A stretch of DNA of 64,000 nucleotides. It comes from CADCWK01 sp035944555. Lineage in GTDB: Bacteria > Chloroflexota > Chloroflexia > Thermomicrobiales > UBA6265. The number at the start of each line of letters is the position of its first letter. The stretch's first letter is position 1. Location of the stretch: assembly GCA_035944555.1 (NCBI GenBank), contig DASZAY010000023.1, forward strand, positions 1 through 64,000, given 5' to 3'. Made by a program: the position numbers and the translations under genes. Below are positions 9,152 to 17,875 of this stretch, piece by piece. The notes below the pieces were generated by a model. That model did not search any database. It was not told the DNA's origin and saw nothing but the letters and a program-made list of their open reading frames with translations.

Positions 9152-10079
9152 AGCGGTATCCGTGACCGCGAACCGTCTCGATCCGCTGCGGTGCGCCCTC
9201 GGCCTGCTCGATCTTCTGCCTCAGCCAGCGGATGTGGACATCGACGGTGCGCGTGTCGATCGGGTAGTCGTACCCCCAGACATCCCGGAGCAGCGTCTCG
9301 CGGGTGTGGACGATCGACGGCTGCCGGGCGAAGTGCAGCAGCAGGTCGAACTCCTTGGGCTTCAGGACCAGCGCCACCCCGGCCCGCGACGCCTGGCGCC
9401 GGAGTGGGTCGATGGTGATGTCGCCAACCGTCACCGGGCCGTCAGCCTCAGTGCCGCTCGGTACAGGGTCGACGCCTGCGCCACCGATTGCCCGCGTCGG
9501 CATCCGGGCCCGGCGCAGCATGGCGCGGATCCGGGCGACGAGCTCCCGCAGGGCGAACGGCTTGGGCAGGTAATCATCGGCGCCAAGTTCCAGACCGAGG
9601 ACGCGGTCGAACTCCTCGCCCCGGGCCGAGAGCAGCAGGATCGGCACGGTCGATTCCGCCCGGAGCGTCCGGCAGACCTGGAAGCCATCCATCGACGGAA
9701 GCATGATGTCGAGGACGATCAGGTCGGGCTGCTGGGTCCGGGCGGCCTTGACGGCGGCGGCACCGTCATCGACGGCCATGACCTCGAACCCCTCGCGCCG
9801 GAGGTAGTACCCCAGCGTCTCGCGGAGCGTGTCCTCGTCATCGACGACCAGGATCCGGGCGGGCGGTTCCGCGATCGTCGCCACCCGGGCGGAAGCGGCC
9901 GAACCAGCTGGCTCAGCCGGACGGCTCTCCGGCGCTGGTCGATCCACGACGGCCCGCTTCCCGGTGCCCTGCTGGAGCCAGCCCGGCGCCACCGTGACAC
10001 CGGGCGCCGAGCGGACGGGATTACGGTCGTCCGGACGATCGGTGTTCACAATTACGGGACGAGCCTGGGTTCGCTGCAT
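9135..10079 (-). CDS. OmpR/PhoB-family response regulator
   Basis: 314 residues. Receiver domain about 74-190 with acidic pair Asp80/Asp81, phosphoacceptor Asp124 in IVLDIMLPSMDG and Lys173 in LPKPF; winged-helix DNA-binding domain about 213-314 ending RTVRGHGYRF-like. It is the partner of the overlapping histidine kinase. The N-terminus carries about 73 extra Pro/Ala/Arg-rich residues before the receiver. No strong ribosome-binding site precedes the ATG at 10079, so a later start inside this extension is possible. Confidence 0.94.
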   Translation of the reverse strand: MQRTQARPVIVNTDRPDDRNPVRSAPGVTVAPGWLQQGTGKRAVVDRPAPESRPAEPAGSAASARVATIAEPPARILVVDDEDTLRETLGYYLRREGFEVMAVDDGAAAVKAARTQQPDLIVLDIMLPSMDGFQVCRTLRAESTVPILLLSARGEEFDRVLGLELGADDYLPKPFALRELVARIRAMLRRARMPTRAIGGAGVDPVPSGTEADGPVTVGDITIDPLRRQASRAGVALVLKPKEFDLLLHFARQPSIVHTRETLLRDVWGYDYPIDTRTVDVHIRWLRQKIEQAEGAPQRIETVRGHGYRFVHDE

Positions 10080-10130
10080 GACCTGTCCCGTCCGCCTGTT
10101 CTGTCGCGTCGTGTCGATTGCTGGATTCCT

Positions 10131-10136
10131 AGTATA
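10131..10136 (-). promoter_or_regulatory. Possible -10 element for the two-component operon
   Basis: On the minus strand TATACT lies about 52 bases upstream of the response-regulator ATG, in the gap downstream of hemE. The -35 region is not recognisable. Confidence 0.3.
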
Positions 10137-10188
10137 GGGCGGTCGTTACGCCGGACCCTGGTTGGCGTTTCGCAGGCCGGATCGACGA

Positions 10189-11250
10189 TCAGTCGGCACC
10201 GTGGACCAGCCGGGTCAGGCGCGCCAGGACGTCGGGATCCGTCTCGGGCAGGATGCCATGACCGAGGTTGAAGATGTGACCCGGCCGCCCACCGGCCCGT
10301 CGGAGCACGTCGTTCGCGGCCGTGCGGGTGACTTCCCAGCCGCCGAGGAGCAGCGTCGGGTCGAGATTGCCCTGGATGCCCTGCGCGGGTGTCAGCTGGC
10401 CCCACGACACATCCAGCGGTTGGCGCCAGTCGACGGACACCATGTCCGGTCCCGCCGCGACGATCTGGGGCAGCAGATGCCCGGTCCCGGTGCTGAAATG
10501 GATCGTCGGCGCCAGCCCGCGCAGGGCCGCGAAGATCCGGGCGGTGTACGGCTGGACGTGGGTCGCGTAGGTCTCGCTTCCCACCAGCCCGAGCCATGAA
10601 TCGAACAGCTGAACGGCATCTGCCCCGGCGGCAACCTGGGCCCGCAGGTAGCGAATGATGACCTCGGTCAGCTTGTCCATCAGCGCGTGCCAGGTGTCCG
10701 GGTCGCCGTACATCATCGCCTTGGCGCGCGGGTATTCGCGTGACCCGTGTCCCTCGACCAGGTAGCAGGCCAGCGTGAACGGCGCCCCGCTGAACCCGAG
10801 CGAGGCTGCCCGGTCCCCCAGTTCGCGGCGCAGCAGCCGGAGCGCGTCCATGACGTATCCGGTCGCGTCCTCGGCGTCACCGACGATAATCCGATCGACG
10901 TCGGCGCGGGTGCGGATGGGATCGTCGATGACCGGTCCCACCTTGGGCTCGATCCGGAAGGGAACCCCCATCCCCTCCAGCGGGAGCATGATGTCGGCGA
11001 ACAGCACCGCACCGTCCACCCCGAACCGCTCGATCGGCATCAGCGTCGCCTCGACCGCCAGCTCCGGGGTCTTGGCGACCTCCATGAAGGGATGGCGCTC
11101 GCGCAGTGCCCGGTACTCCGGGAGGCAGCGCCCGGCCTGCCGCATGAACCAGACAGGCGTCGTATCGACCGGCTCCCGCCGGGCGGCGGCCAGCAGCCGG
11201 GCACGGCCGGTCATCGTGGGCTGGACTGCGGGCGTCGGGATGACGGTCAT
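10189..11250 (-). CDS. hemE: Uroporphyrinogen decarboxylase
   Basis: Removes the four acetate carboxyls of uroporphyrinogen III to give coproporphyrinogen III in the cytoplasm. 353 residues, normal length. The N-terminal signature PVWFMRQAGRCLPEYR (about 32-47), with its substrate-binding Arg residues, is intact, and the ADIMLP segment follows. GAGAGG lies 6 bases before the ATG. It is the last gene of hemCD-hemB-hemE, 39 bp after hemB, and converts the product of the fused HemC-HemD. Confidence 0.97.
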   Translation of the reverse strand: MTVIPTPAVQPTMTGRARLLAAARREPVDTTPVWFMRQAGRCLPEYRALRERHPFMEVAKTPELAVEATLMPIERFGVDGAVLFADIMLPLEGMGVPFRIEPKVGPVIDDPIRTRADVDRIIVGDAEDATGYVMDALRLLRRELGDRAASLGFSGAPFTLACYLVEGHGSREYPRAKAMMYGDPDTWHALMDKLTEVIIRYLRAQVAAGADAVQLFDSWLGLVGSETYATHVQPYTARIFAALRGLAPTIHFSTGTGHLLPQIVAAGPDMVSVDWRQPLDVSWGQLTPAQGIQGNLDPTLLLGGWEVTRTAANDVLRRAGGRPGHIFNLGHGILPETDPDVLARLTRLVHGAD

Positions 11251-11289
11251 GCGGGTCCTCTCAGGTAGGCCGGACGATCTCGGAGGGCG

Positions 11290-12294
11290 TCAGCGGGCGG
11301 CCAGCCAGGCGGCGGCTTCCCTGGCGTGGTAGGTGATGATCCGGTCGGCGCCGGCCCGCTTCATCGAGGTGAGCAGCTCCAGGGTGACGCGTTCCCCGTC
11401 GATCCAGCCCAGCTGTTCGGCGGCCTTGACCATGGCGTACTCGCCGGAGACGTTGTAGGCCACGATCGGGACATCAAACCGGTCCCGGGCCTGGCGGATG
11501 ATGTCGAGGTACGACAGGGCCGGCTTGGCGATGATCAGGTCGGCGCCCTCCGCCAGATCGGTCTCGATCTCCCGCATCGCCTCGCGGGCGTTGCCCGGGT
11601 CCATCTGGTGGGTCCGGCGATCACCGAACGCCGGCGTCGACCCGGCCGCCTCCCGGAAGGGTCCGTAGAAGCCGCTGGCGTACTTGGCGGCATACGACAT
11701 CACCGGGACCTCGGTGTGGCCGGCCGCGTCCAGCGCCGCCCGGATCACCGCGACCCGCCCGTCCATCATGTCCGACGGCGCGACGATGTCGGCACCGGCC
11801 TCAGCGTGACTCACGGCTGTCCGGGCCAGCAGCGGCAGGGTCAGATCGTTGTCGACGTGGCCGTCGACGAGGATGCCGCAGTGACCATGGTCGGTGTATT
11901 CGCAATTGCAGACGTCGGTGATGACGACCATCTCCGGCGCGTGCCGCTTGATCAGGCGCGTGGCCTGCTGCACTACGCCGTCCGGATCGTAGGCGCCGCT
12001 GGCTAGGTCATCCTTGTGGTCGGGGATGCCGAACAGCAGCACCGCGCCGATGCCAAGTCGCTGGAGCTCGTCGAGTTCGCCGGGCAGCAGGTCGATCGAG
12101 AGCTGGAACTGCCCCGGCATCGACGAGATCTCGTGGCGTCGTCCCTCCCCCTCGGTGATGAACAGCGGGAAGATGAAATCGGCGGCGGACAGCGAGGTCT
12201 CCCGGACCAGCGCCCGGACGCCGGCGGAGCGACGCAGCCGGCGATGGCGATCGAAGGGGACCGTTGCGGAGTTGATTGCGGTGGCGAGGGTCAT
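11290..12294 (-). CDS. hemB: Delta-aminolevulinic acid dehydratase (porphobilinogen synthase)
   Basis: Condenses two 5-aminolevulinate molecules to porphobilinogen. 334 residues. The Schiff-base lysines are in SYAAKYASGFYGPFR (Lys204) and IIAKPALSYLD (Lys257). The DVCNCEYTDHGHCG segment has the three Cys (129, 131, 139) of the zinc-dependent form. The ATG overlaps the stop of the hemC-hemD gene by 4 bp, so translation is probably coupled. Confidence 0.97.
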   Translation of the reverse strand: MTLATAINSATVPFDRHRRLRRSAGVRALVRETSLSAADFIFPLFITEGEGRRHEISSMPGQFQLSIDLLPGELDELQRLGIGAVLLFGIPDHKDDLASGAYDPDGVVQQATRLIKRHAPEMVVITDVCNCEYTDHGHCGILVDGHVDNDLTLPLLARTAVSHAEAGADIVAPSDMMDGRVAVIRAALDAAGHTEVPVMSYAAKYASGFYGPFREAAGSTPAFGDRRTHQMDPGNAREAMREIETDLAEGADLIIAKPALSYLDIIRQARDRFDVPIVAYNVSGEYAMVKAAEQLGWIDGERVTLELLTSMKRAGADRIITYHAREAAAWLAAR

Positions 12295-14138
12295 CGAAGG
12301 TCTCCGGGGTGGTCCGGGCGGTCAGTCCCGTCGGGACCGGGGTCGGCGTCGAATTCGACGTCAGGGTCGTTCGGCCATTGGGGTGTGAAGGTCGCCATGG
12401 CCGGGAACAGGTGGTTGAGTGCGGCCACCATCCCCGCATCGGACGGCTCGTCGGCGACGGCCCCGACGGCCAGGCCCAGCTCCCGGACCCGGGCCGCCGT
12501 GGTCTCGCCGATGCAGATGGCGGGGATGTCGTCGAGTGCGGCGCGATCCCGCCCGAGCAGGGTGACGAGATGATCGGCGGCCGATGGCGACGCGAAGGTC
12601 AGCGCGTGGATGCCGCCCTCCGTGATCATCCGTCGCTCCGGGATACCGAGACGGTCGGGTGGGGCCACCCGGTAGACGACGGTCGTCGTCACCTCGGCAC
12701 CCAGCGACCGCAGCCCCTCGGCCAGGTCCGGGCGCGCCAGGTCTCCCTGCGGCAGCCAGACCCGCTGACCCGCGAGCCCCTGCCGGGACAACACTTCGAC
12801 GAGCCCGGTCGCGTCCGATCGCTCCGCGACCAGATCCACATCCACCCCAAGATCGAGCAGGCGGGCGGCGGTCCCCGGACCTACGGCGGCGACCCTGACG
12901 TCGCCGAGCAGATCGCCCGGATCCTCGGCGAACCGCGACTCGGGGAGGGTGGCCACGATGCCGAGCGGCCCGTTGCCCGACGAGAACACGACCCAGTCGA
13001 ACGCCCCGGCCTCGAGCTGCGCCAGCGCGTGCCCGGTCGCCGCGGGGTCTCCGGGACCGACCAGCAGCATCGGCGTCAGGACCGGCTCGTACCCGGCGAC
13101 GGTCAGCGCCTCGGCGAAGTCGATCGCCTGCGCGTCCGGCCGGGTGACGAGAATGTTCGGCACCGCCCGGCCAGCCCGGACCTCCGCGGCGTACGCAGCC
13201 CACTCGACGGTCTGGTCCGGCTCGGCCAGGTCCGCCGCGACCTCGGCCGCATGGTCTTCCTCGTCCTCCTGGTCCAGATTGACCGTTGCCCAGCGCGCGG
13301 CGGTCAGGTCCTCGTCGGCGATCATCGCGCGCAATCGGACCGTCCCGTCGACGAGGTTGGCGTGGGCCCCGATCGGCGTCGTGCAGCCGGCCCCGAGGGC
13401 GCGCAGAAAGGCACGCTCGGCGCGGACGCACCGCGACACGTCGCCATCGTCCAGCGCGGCGACCACCGACGTTGTCTCCTCGTCGCCCGCCCGGACTTCC
13501 AGGGCGAGCGCGGCCTGCGCAGGCGCGGGGACGAACGTGTCCAGCGGCAGGTACTCGCTGATCCGGTCCTGCCAGCCCATCCGGTGTAATCCGGCCGCGG
13601 CGAGGATCACGGCATCCAGGTCCCCGTCCGTCGCCCGCCGGATCCGGGTGTCGATGTTGCCGCGCAGATCGACGATGGCGAGGTCCGGTCGGACCGAGCG
13701 CGCCTGGGCGATCCGGCGCCGGGACGACGTCCCGACGGTCGCGCCGTGCGGGAGCTCGGCCAGTCCGGCTCCGGTCTTCGAGACCAGGACATCCCGGGGA
13801 TCCTGGCGGGAGAGGAAGGCGACCAGCGTCAGTCCTTCGGCCTTGGTACTCGGCAAGTCCTTGGCGGAGTGAACCGCGACGTCGATCTCTCTACGCACCA
13901 GCGCGACCTGCAGGGCGGAGGTGAAAACCCCCTGCCCACCGATCTGTGCCAGCGGCGAGATCCGGTCGGCGTCGCCCTGGGTCTGGATGATGATCCGCTC
14001 GGTGGCGTGACCGTGGTCGGCCAGCATCCCGGCGACGAGGTCGGCCTGGGCAAGGGCGAGGGCGGAACCGCGGGTACCGATTCGAATGACACCGGGGGAC
14101 GAAGGGGGATGGGAATCAGCGGGGGGCCTGGCGCTCAA
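12291..14138 (-). CDS. hemC-hemD: Fused porphobilinogen deaminase / uroporphyrinogen III synthase
   Basis: 615 residues against about 310 for HemC alone. Residues 17-320 are HemC: IRIGTRGSALALAQ, HSAKDLP, GTSSRRRIAQ and the dipyrromethane-cofactor cysteine in LGAGCTTPIGAH (Cys252). From about 327 (NILVTRP) to 595 is a HemD domain with VVFSSGNG, AVGPGTA and FASPSAADH segments. One chain would therefore make hydroxymethylbilane and close it to uroporphyrinogen III. No frameshift or stop separates the parts. It is the first gene of the haem operon; hemA/hemL are not in the window. HemD is poorly conserved in general, so that half is recognised by motif pattern and position. Confidence 0.95.
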   Translation of the reverse strand: MSARPPADSHPPSSPGVIRIGTRGSALALAQADLVAGMLADHGHATERIIIQTQGDADRISPLAQIGGQGVFTSALQVALVRREIDVAVHSAKDLPSTKAEGLTLVAFLSRQDPRDVLVSKTGAGLAELPHGATVGTSSRRRIAQARSVRPDLAIVDLRGNIDTRIRRATDGDLDAVILAAAGLHRMGWQDRISEYLPLDTFVPAPAQAALALEVRAGDEETTSVVAALDDGDVSRCVRAERAFLRALGAGCTTPIGAHANLVDGTVRLRAMIADEDLTAARWATVNLDQEDEEDHAAEVAADLAEPDQTVEWAAYAAEVRAGRAVPNILVTRPDAQAIDFAEALTVAGYEPVLTPMLLVGPGDPAATGHALAQLEAGAFDWVVFSSGNGPLGIVATLPESRFAEDPGDLLGDVRVAAVGPGTAARLLDLGVDVDLVAERSDATGLVEVLSRQGLAGQRVWLPQGDLARPDLAEGLRSLGAEVTTTVVYRVAPPDRLGIPERRMITEGGIHALTFASPSAADHLVTLLGRDRAALDDIPAICIGETTAARVRELGLAVGAVADEPSDAGMVAALNHLFPAMATFTPQWPNDPDVEFDADPGPDGTDRPDHPGDLR

Positions 14139-14462
14139 GGCGACGACTTTCTCTGGGCAGAACGGCTGGCAGAGGTGCCAGCGATGTCCCGGTTATGGTA
14201 GGGTCCGGTCCAGATGCTGTCACGCGGCGTGCGGGCCCGGTGCCCGATCGCCACCACTGGCAGGCCCGTACCGGTCAGAGCGGAGCGCCATGGCACTGCC
14301 ATTGGCACCCCCGCCTACGAGTGATTCTGTGGTACCATATGCCGTCGCGGGCGCCGAGGCGTCCCGTTTTGTGTGCCCGCCGCACCCGGGTCAGGGGCTG
14401 GCGGGTACGGGCAACCGTGCCAGCCTGTCCCGACGAGTCCGAGTCCGAAAGTGACGACCAAT
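14139..14462. other. Divergent intergenic region between hemCD and rplU
   Basis: 324 bp without a gene I can support. It must hold promoters for the haem operon (minus) and the ribosomal operon (plus). TACCAT at 14333-14338 is a possible -10 for rplU. Short dyads such as GCCATGGC occur near 14287-14294. I cannot identify a known L21 leader element. Confidence 0.4.
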
Positions 14463-15083
14463 ATGAGTGATTCGACGAAGGAAACCCCGGAGACCCAGAA
14501 CCCGGTCGCCCCGGAAGCGGCCCCCGAGGTCGGCGACGCCGAGGCCACGGGCGTCGCCCCTGTCGTTGCCGCCTCCGCCGACGACAACGTCGCCGATGCC
14601 GAGCCGGTCCTCGCGACCGCGGCCGCGCCGGAGCCGGTCGAGCCCGGGTCTGGCACGACCGATGCACCGGTCATGGCTGGCGCGGCCTCCGCGACGACCA
14701 CTGGCCGTCGCAAGCGGGAAGAGCGCCCGAAGCGCGGCCCGGTGCGTCCGGCCGGCCCGGCGCCGCTCAGCCACTTCGCCGTGGTCGAGACCGGTGGCAA
14801 GCAGTACCGCGTCTCCGTCGGTGACACCATCGCCGTCGAGCGCCTGATGGGCGAAGCCGGCGAGCAGATCACCCTCGACCGCGTCCTGATGGTCGGTGGC
14901 AACGGCGAGCCGCAGATCGGCGCGCCGGTCGTCGAAGGCGCCAGCGTCACGGCCACGATCGAGTCCCAGTACCGGGGCGAGAAGATCGTCGTCTTCAAGT
15001 TCAAGCCGAAGAAGCGCTATCGCCGCCGGACGGGTCACCGCCAGGAGCTGACCCGGCTCGCGATCACCGGCATCAGCGCTTAG
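14463..15083 (+). CDS. rplU: Ribosomal protein L21 with N-terminal extension
   Basis: 206 residues. The L21 fold runs from about 104 (HFAVVETGGKQYRVSVGD) to the end, with the KFKPKKRYRRRTGHRQ rRNA-binding segment. The first 103 residues are extra: acidic Ala/Pro/Glu-rich (1-79), then a basic patch GRRKREERPKR (81-91). ATG 14463 is the best start upstream of the extension; an in-frame start close to the core cannot be excluded, although the extension reads as ordinary coding sequence. First gene of rplU-rpmA-rpmE. Confidence 0.93.
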   Translation: MSDSTKETPETQNPVAPEAAPEVGDAEATGVAPVVAASADDNVADAEPVLATAAAPEPVEPGSGTTDAPVMAGAASATTTGRRKREERPKRGPVRPAGPAPLSHFAVVETGGKQYRVSVGDTIAVERLMGEAGEQITLDRVLMVGGNGEPQIGAPVVEGASVTATIESQYRGEKIVVFKFKPKKRYRRRTGHRQELTRLAITGISA

Positions 15084-15135
15084 TCAGCGGCCAGGCTCCG
15101 GCCTGCACGACGGGGCAACCCGGGGAGTACCCACC

Positions 15136-15492
15136 ATGGCTCACAAGAAGGGTGCTGGTAGCACGCGGAACGGTCGCGACAGCGAGGCCAAACGACTTGG
15201 CGTCAAGCGCGGCGACGGTCAGCTCGTCAACACGGGCACCATCATCGTCCGCCAGCGCGGCACCGAGTTCCACGTTGGCAACAACGTCGGCATCGGCAAG
15301 GACCACACGATCTTCGCCAAGATCGACGGGGTCGTTCGCTTCGAGCCGATCAGCCGCTATCGCCGGCGTATCAGCGTCTACCCGCCCGAGGTCTATCCGA
15401 TCGGCGGCGCCCGTGAACTGACCATGACCCTGGGCGAGGCCCGGCGGTTCGTCGCTGGCGCGGCTCCGGTCGAGCAGATCGCGGCCGACTAG
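15136..15492 (+). CDS. rpmA: Ribosomal protein L27 with C-terminal extension
   Basis: 118 residues against about 85 in most bacteria. It starts directly MAHKKGAGSTRNGRDS, with no cleavable leader before the segment that reaches the peptidyl-transferase centre. The L27 core ends near residue 86; about 32 residues (VYPIGGARELTMTLGEARRF onward) follow. It is 52 bp after rplU in the usual L21-L27 order. Confidence 0.97.
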   Translation: MAHKKGAGSTRNGRDSEAKRLGVKRGDGQLVNTGTIIVRQRGTEFHVGNNVGIGKDHTIFAKIDGVVRFEPISRYRRRISVYPPEVYPIGGARELTMTLGEARRFVAGAAPVEQIAAD

Positions 15493-15641
15493 TCATACGG
15501 GCAGGGATACCGGGTCGCAGCACAAGCTGAGATCCGGTATCATTATGTCCATAAGGGCCGCCCGGAGTCCGGTTCCGGGCGGTTCTCATCGTGTGCGGGC
15601 TGGATGGCAATCAGTCCGCGATACACCGAGAGGTTACAGCC

Positions 15642-16079
15642 ATGAAGACGGGTATCCACCCCAACTACCAGATGGCGACCGTGACGTGCGCCTGCGGGAA
15701 CACCTTCGAGACCCGCTCGACGCGCCGCGAGATCCGCACCGACATCTGTGGCGTCTGCCACCCCTTCTACACGGGCGAGCAGCGCATCATCGACACGGCC
15801 GGCCAGGTCGAGCGCTTTATGAAGCGCATGGAGGCCAGTCAGACCGCCAGCACCCGCCCGTCCAAGCGGCAGGCTCGCCTGCAGGTTCGCTCGGCCGCCG
15901 CGGCCGAAGAGCAGGCACGGCAGCGTGAGGCGCAGGCCCGCGAGCGCGAGGCCGCCGCGGCCGCCCGCCGCGAGCAGCGCGCCGCTGAGGAGGCCCAGGC
16001 TGCCGCCAACGGCGAGACCCAGGCGGAGTCCGTCGCCGAGACCGAGGCCCCAGAGGCCCGGGAGCAGGCTGAGGCCTAG
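15642..16079 (+). CDS. rpmE: Ribosomal protein L31 (zinc type) with C-terminal helical tail
   Basis: 145 residues against about 70. The L31 core (1-72) has the zinc ligands in TCACGNTF and CGVCHPFYTG, so it is the Cys-containing form. The remaining roughly 70 residues are Ala/Glu/Arg/Gln-rich and should form a long charged helix. GAGAGG lies 8 bases before the ATG. It follows rpmA by about 150 bp; TATCAT near 15537-15542 could be a separate -10. A hairpin terminator follows. Confidence 0.96.
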   Translation: MKTGIHPNYQMATVTCACGNTFETRSTRREIRTDICGVCHPFYTGEQRIIDTAGQVERFMKRMEASQTASTRPSKRQARLQVRSAAAAEEQARQREAQAREREAAAAARREQRAAEEAQAAANGETQAESVAETEAPEAREQAEA

Positions 16080-16106
16080 TCCTCATCTGACGTCGATCAA
16101 CGCGAG

Positions 16107-16137
16107 AGGGCCGGTGAGCGCAATGCTCACCGGCCCT
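16107..16137 (+). terminator. Hairpin terminator after rpmE
   Basis: Perfect 13-bp stem (16107-16119 with 16125-16137) and a 5-base GCAAT loop, followed by TTC and a short T-containing stretch. It lies 28 bases after the rpmE stop and also before the end of the convergent exporter gene. Confidence 0.8.
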
Positions 16138-16276
16138 TTCGCTTTGTCGCGTACTCGCCGTGATCAGCATCCCGGATAGGGAAAGGACTTTCGGGCTGAT
16201 GGTACCGCGACTGTCCACGCCGAGCGCCAAGACCAGGCCCGGCAGAACGGACACCAACGTCCGCGCCCGGTCCTCC

Positions 16277-17191
16277 CTACCCCGCCGGTTCGCGCTCCAC
16301 CCCACCTGACACCGATCGCCTGGCCGGGCTGAGCCGGACTCCGCCCATCAGCAGCGCTGAGATCAGCACGACGGCGAACCCGACGAATGTCCCGACCGCC
16401 AATGGCTCCCCGAGCAGCAGCGCACCCCAGAGCACGCCGAACGCGGGAGTCAGGTAGGTCGCGATATTGGCCCGGAAGGCACCGATACGCCCCATGAGCC
16501 GAAAGAACAGCAGATAGGCCAACCCGGTCGAGAACAGACCGAGGGCGACCAATGACAGGACGGGCGGCAGCGTGGGGGGCTCCGTGGGCAGGGTCACCAG
16601 CGCGAACGGCAGCAGGACCGCTCCGGCGACCAGCTGCTGCATGACCGGGATCGCCATGCCCCCCGGCGTCCGCCGGAGCAGGCGGGCCGAGTAGTGCGTC
16701 GTGAAGCCGTAGCAGAGCGCCGCTCCGGCGACGGCCAGGATCGACAGCACGACGCCGACATCGATGGTCAGTGGCGTCCAGCCGACCAGCATGATCACCC
16801 CCGCGAACCCCGTTACTGTCCCGATGAGCTGCCGAGGCGAAAGCGGCTCTCGCAGCCAAACCCAGCCGACCAGGGCCGCGAAGATCGGCGTCGTCGCGAT
16901 CAGGACCGAAGCGACCGAGGCCGGGAGATGGATCGCCGCCGCCGAGATCAGCGCGAAGGGCACGGCCGTCCCGATCGTGCCAAGGAGCAGGTAGGGTCGC
17001 CATCGCTCGCGCAGCCGCATCGGAACGCCCCGCCGTGCGGCCACGAGCAGCAGCAACCCACCCCCGAGGATGACCCGGACGTCCGCGACCGGCAGCGCGT
17101 TGAGTGCCGGAGACGCAATCCGCATGAACAGGAACGATCCGCCCCAGAGTGCGCCAAGGACCAGTAATCCGGCGATATCGATGGCGCGCAT
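16277..17191 (-). CDS. EamA/DMT-family exporter
   Basis: 304 residues with ten hydrophobic segments in two EamA halves, opening with GLLVLGALWGGSFLFMRIA, characteristic of drug/metabolite transporters. The second half has GLAYLLFFRLMGRIGAFRA and a LTPAFGVLWGALLLGEP segment. The start at 17191 has GAGAGG 6 bases upstream; the open frame extends further but without features. Likely exports a small metabolite; substrate unknown. Divergent from the zinc-finger/murJ genes. Confidence 0.9.
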   Translation of the reverse strand: MRAIDIAGLLVLGALWGGSFLFMRIASPALNALPVADVRVILGGGLLLLVAARRGVPMRLRERWRPYLLLGTIGTAVPFALISAAAIHLPASVASVLIATTPIFAALVGWVWLREPLSPRQLIGTVTGFAGVIMLVGWTPLTIDVGVVLSILAVAGAALCYGFTTHYSARLLRRTPGGMAIPVMQQLVAGAVLLPFALVTLPTEPPTLPPVLSLVALGLFSTGLAYLLFFRLMGRIGAFRANIATYLTPAFGVLWGALLLGEPLAVGTFVGFAVVLISALLMGGVRLSPARRSVSGGVEREPAG

Positions 17192-17308
17192 TCCGACCCT
17201 CTCGCCGGTCCGGTCGGGACTATCCCGCAGACCGATCGCGTATCCTTGCCGCCATCCTGGACGCACCGACCGCGCCCTCTCCCCTTCGCCCAGCGAGAAC
17301 GCCGCCCG

Positions 17309-17875
17309 ATGACCGCCGCACCGCCGAACGAGAAGCCCGATTTCATGGATTCCGGCGAGGTGCCGTGCAGTTACCACCGCGACGTGATGACCCGCCTGCG
17401 CTGCTCGCGTTGCGCCAAGCCGATCTGCCCGAAGGAAGCCGTGCGCACCCCGGTTGGCCTGCGCTGCCCGGACTGCGCCGGCGTGCGCGGCCTGCCTACC
17501 TACCGGACGCCGACGACCTCGATCGCCCGGGCGGTCGGGCTCGGGCTCGCCGTCGCGGTGGTAGTCGGTGTGGCCTGGGGCTTCTTCAGCGAATGGCAAT
17601 TCTACTTCGCGATGCTGCTCGGGTTCGGCGCCGTCGAGACGATGGCTCGCGCCGCCCAGTACAAGCGGGGCCGGGATCTTCAGCTCGCGGCCTTCGCCGT
17701 CGTACTCGTCGGGATCGTCCTCAGCCGCGTCATCCTGTCATGGCGCTATGACATCCCGTTCAGCGAGATCAATCAGCTCGGCGATTACGCGACGTACTTC
17801 CTCCAGCTCCGCCTGATCCCGGATCTGGTCTACCTCCTGATTCCGTTCCTGGTCGCCTGGTACCGGTTCCGGTGA
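17309..17875 (+). CDS. B-box-like zinc-finger membrane protein
   Basis: 188 residues. A cytoplasmic N-terminus has Cys20, His23, Cys32, Cys35, Cys40, Cys53 and Cys56 (CSYHRD, CSRC, CPKE, CPDC), a B-box-like zinc-binding cluster. Three or four membrane helices follow (about 74-92, 98-112, 126-144, 170-185). Its TGA overlaps the GTG start of murJ by 4 bp, so the two are translationally coupled. I do not know its function; the coupling suggests a role at the membrane alongside lipid II export, which is inference. Confidence 0.88.
   Translation: MTAAPPNEKPDFMDSGEVPCSYHRDVMTRLRCSRCAKPICPKEAVRTPVGLRCPDCAGVRGLPTYRTPTTSIARAVGLGLAVAVVVGVAWGFFSEWQFYFAMLLGFGAVETMARAAQYKRGRDLQLAAFAVVLVGIVLSRVILSWRYDIPFSEINQLGDYATYFLQLRLIPDLVYLLIPFLVAWYRFR

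Noticed and set aside
12291..14138. Possible frameshift joining two haem genes
   Set aside because: The frame is continuous, the linker reads as ordinary coding sequence and both halves retain their motifs, so a genuine fusion is more likely.
14139..14462. Possible autoregulatory L21 leader RNA
   Set aside because: Short dyads are present but I could not assemble a consistent structure matching a known leader; left as an uncharacterised gap.
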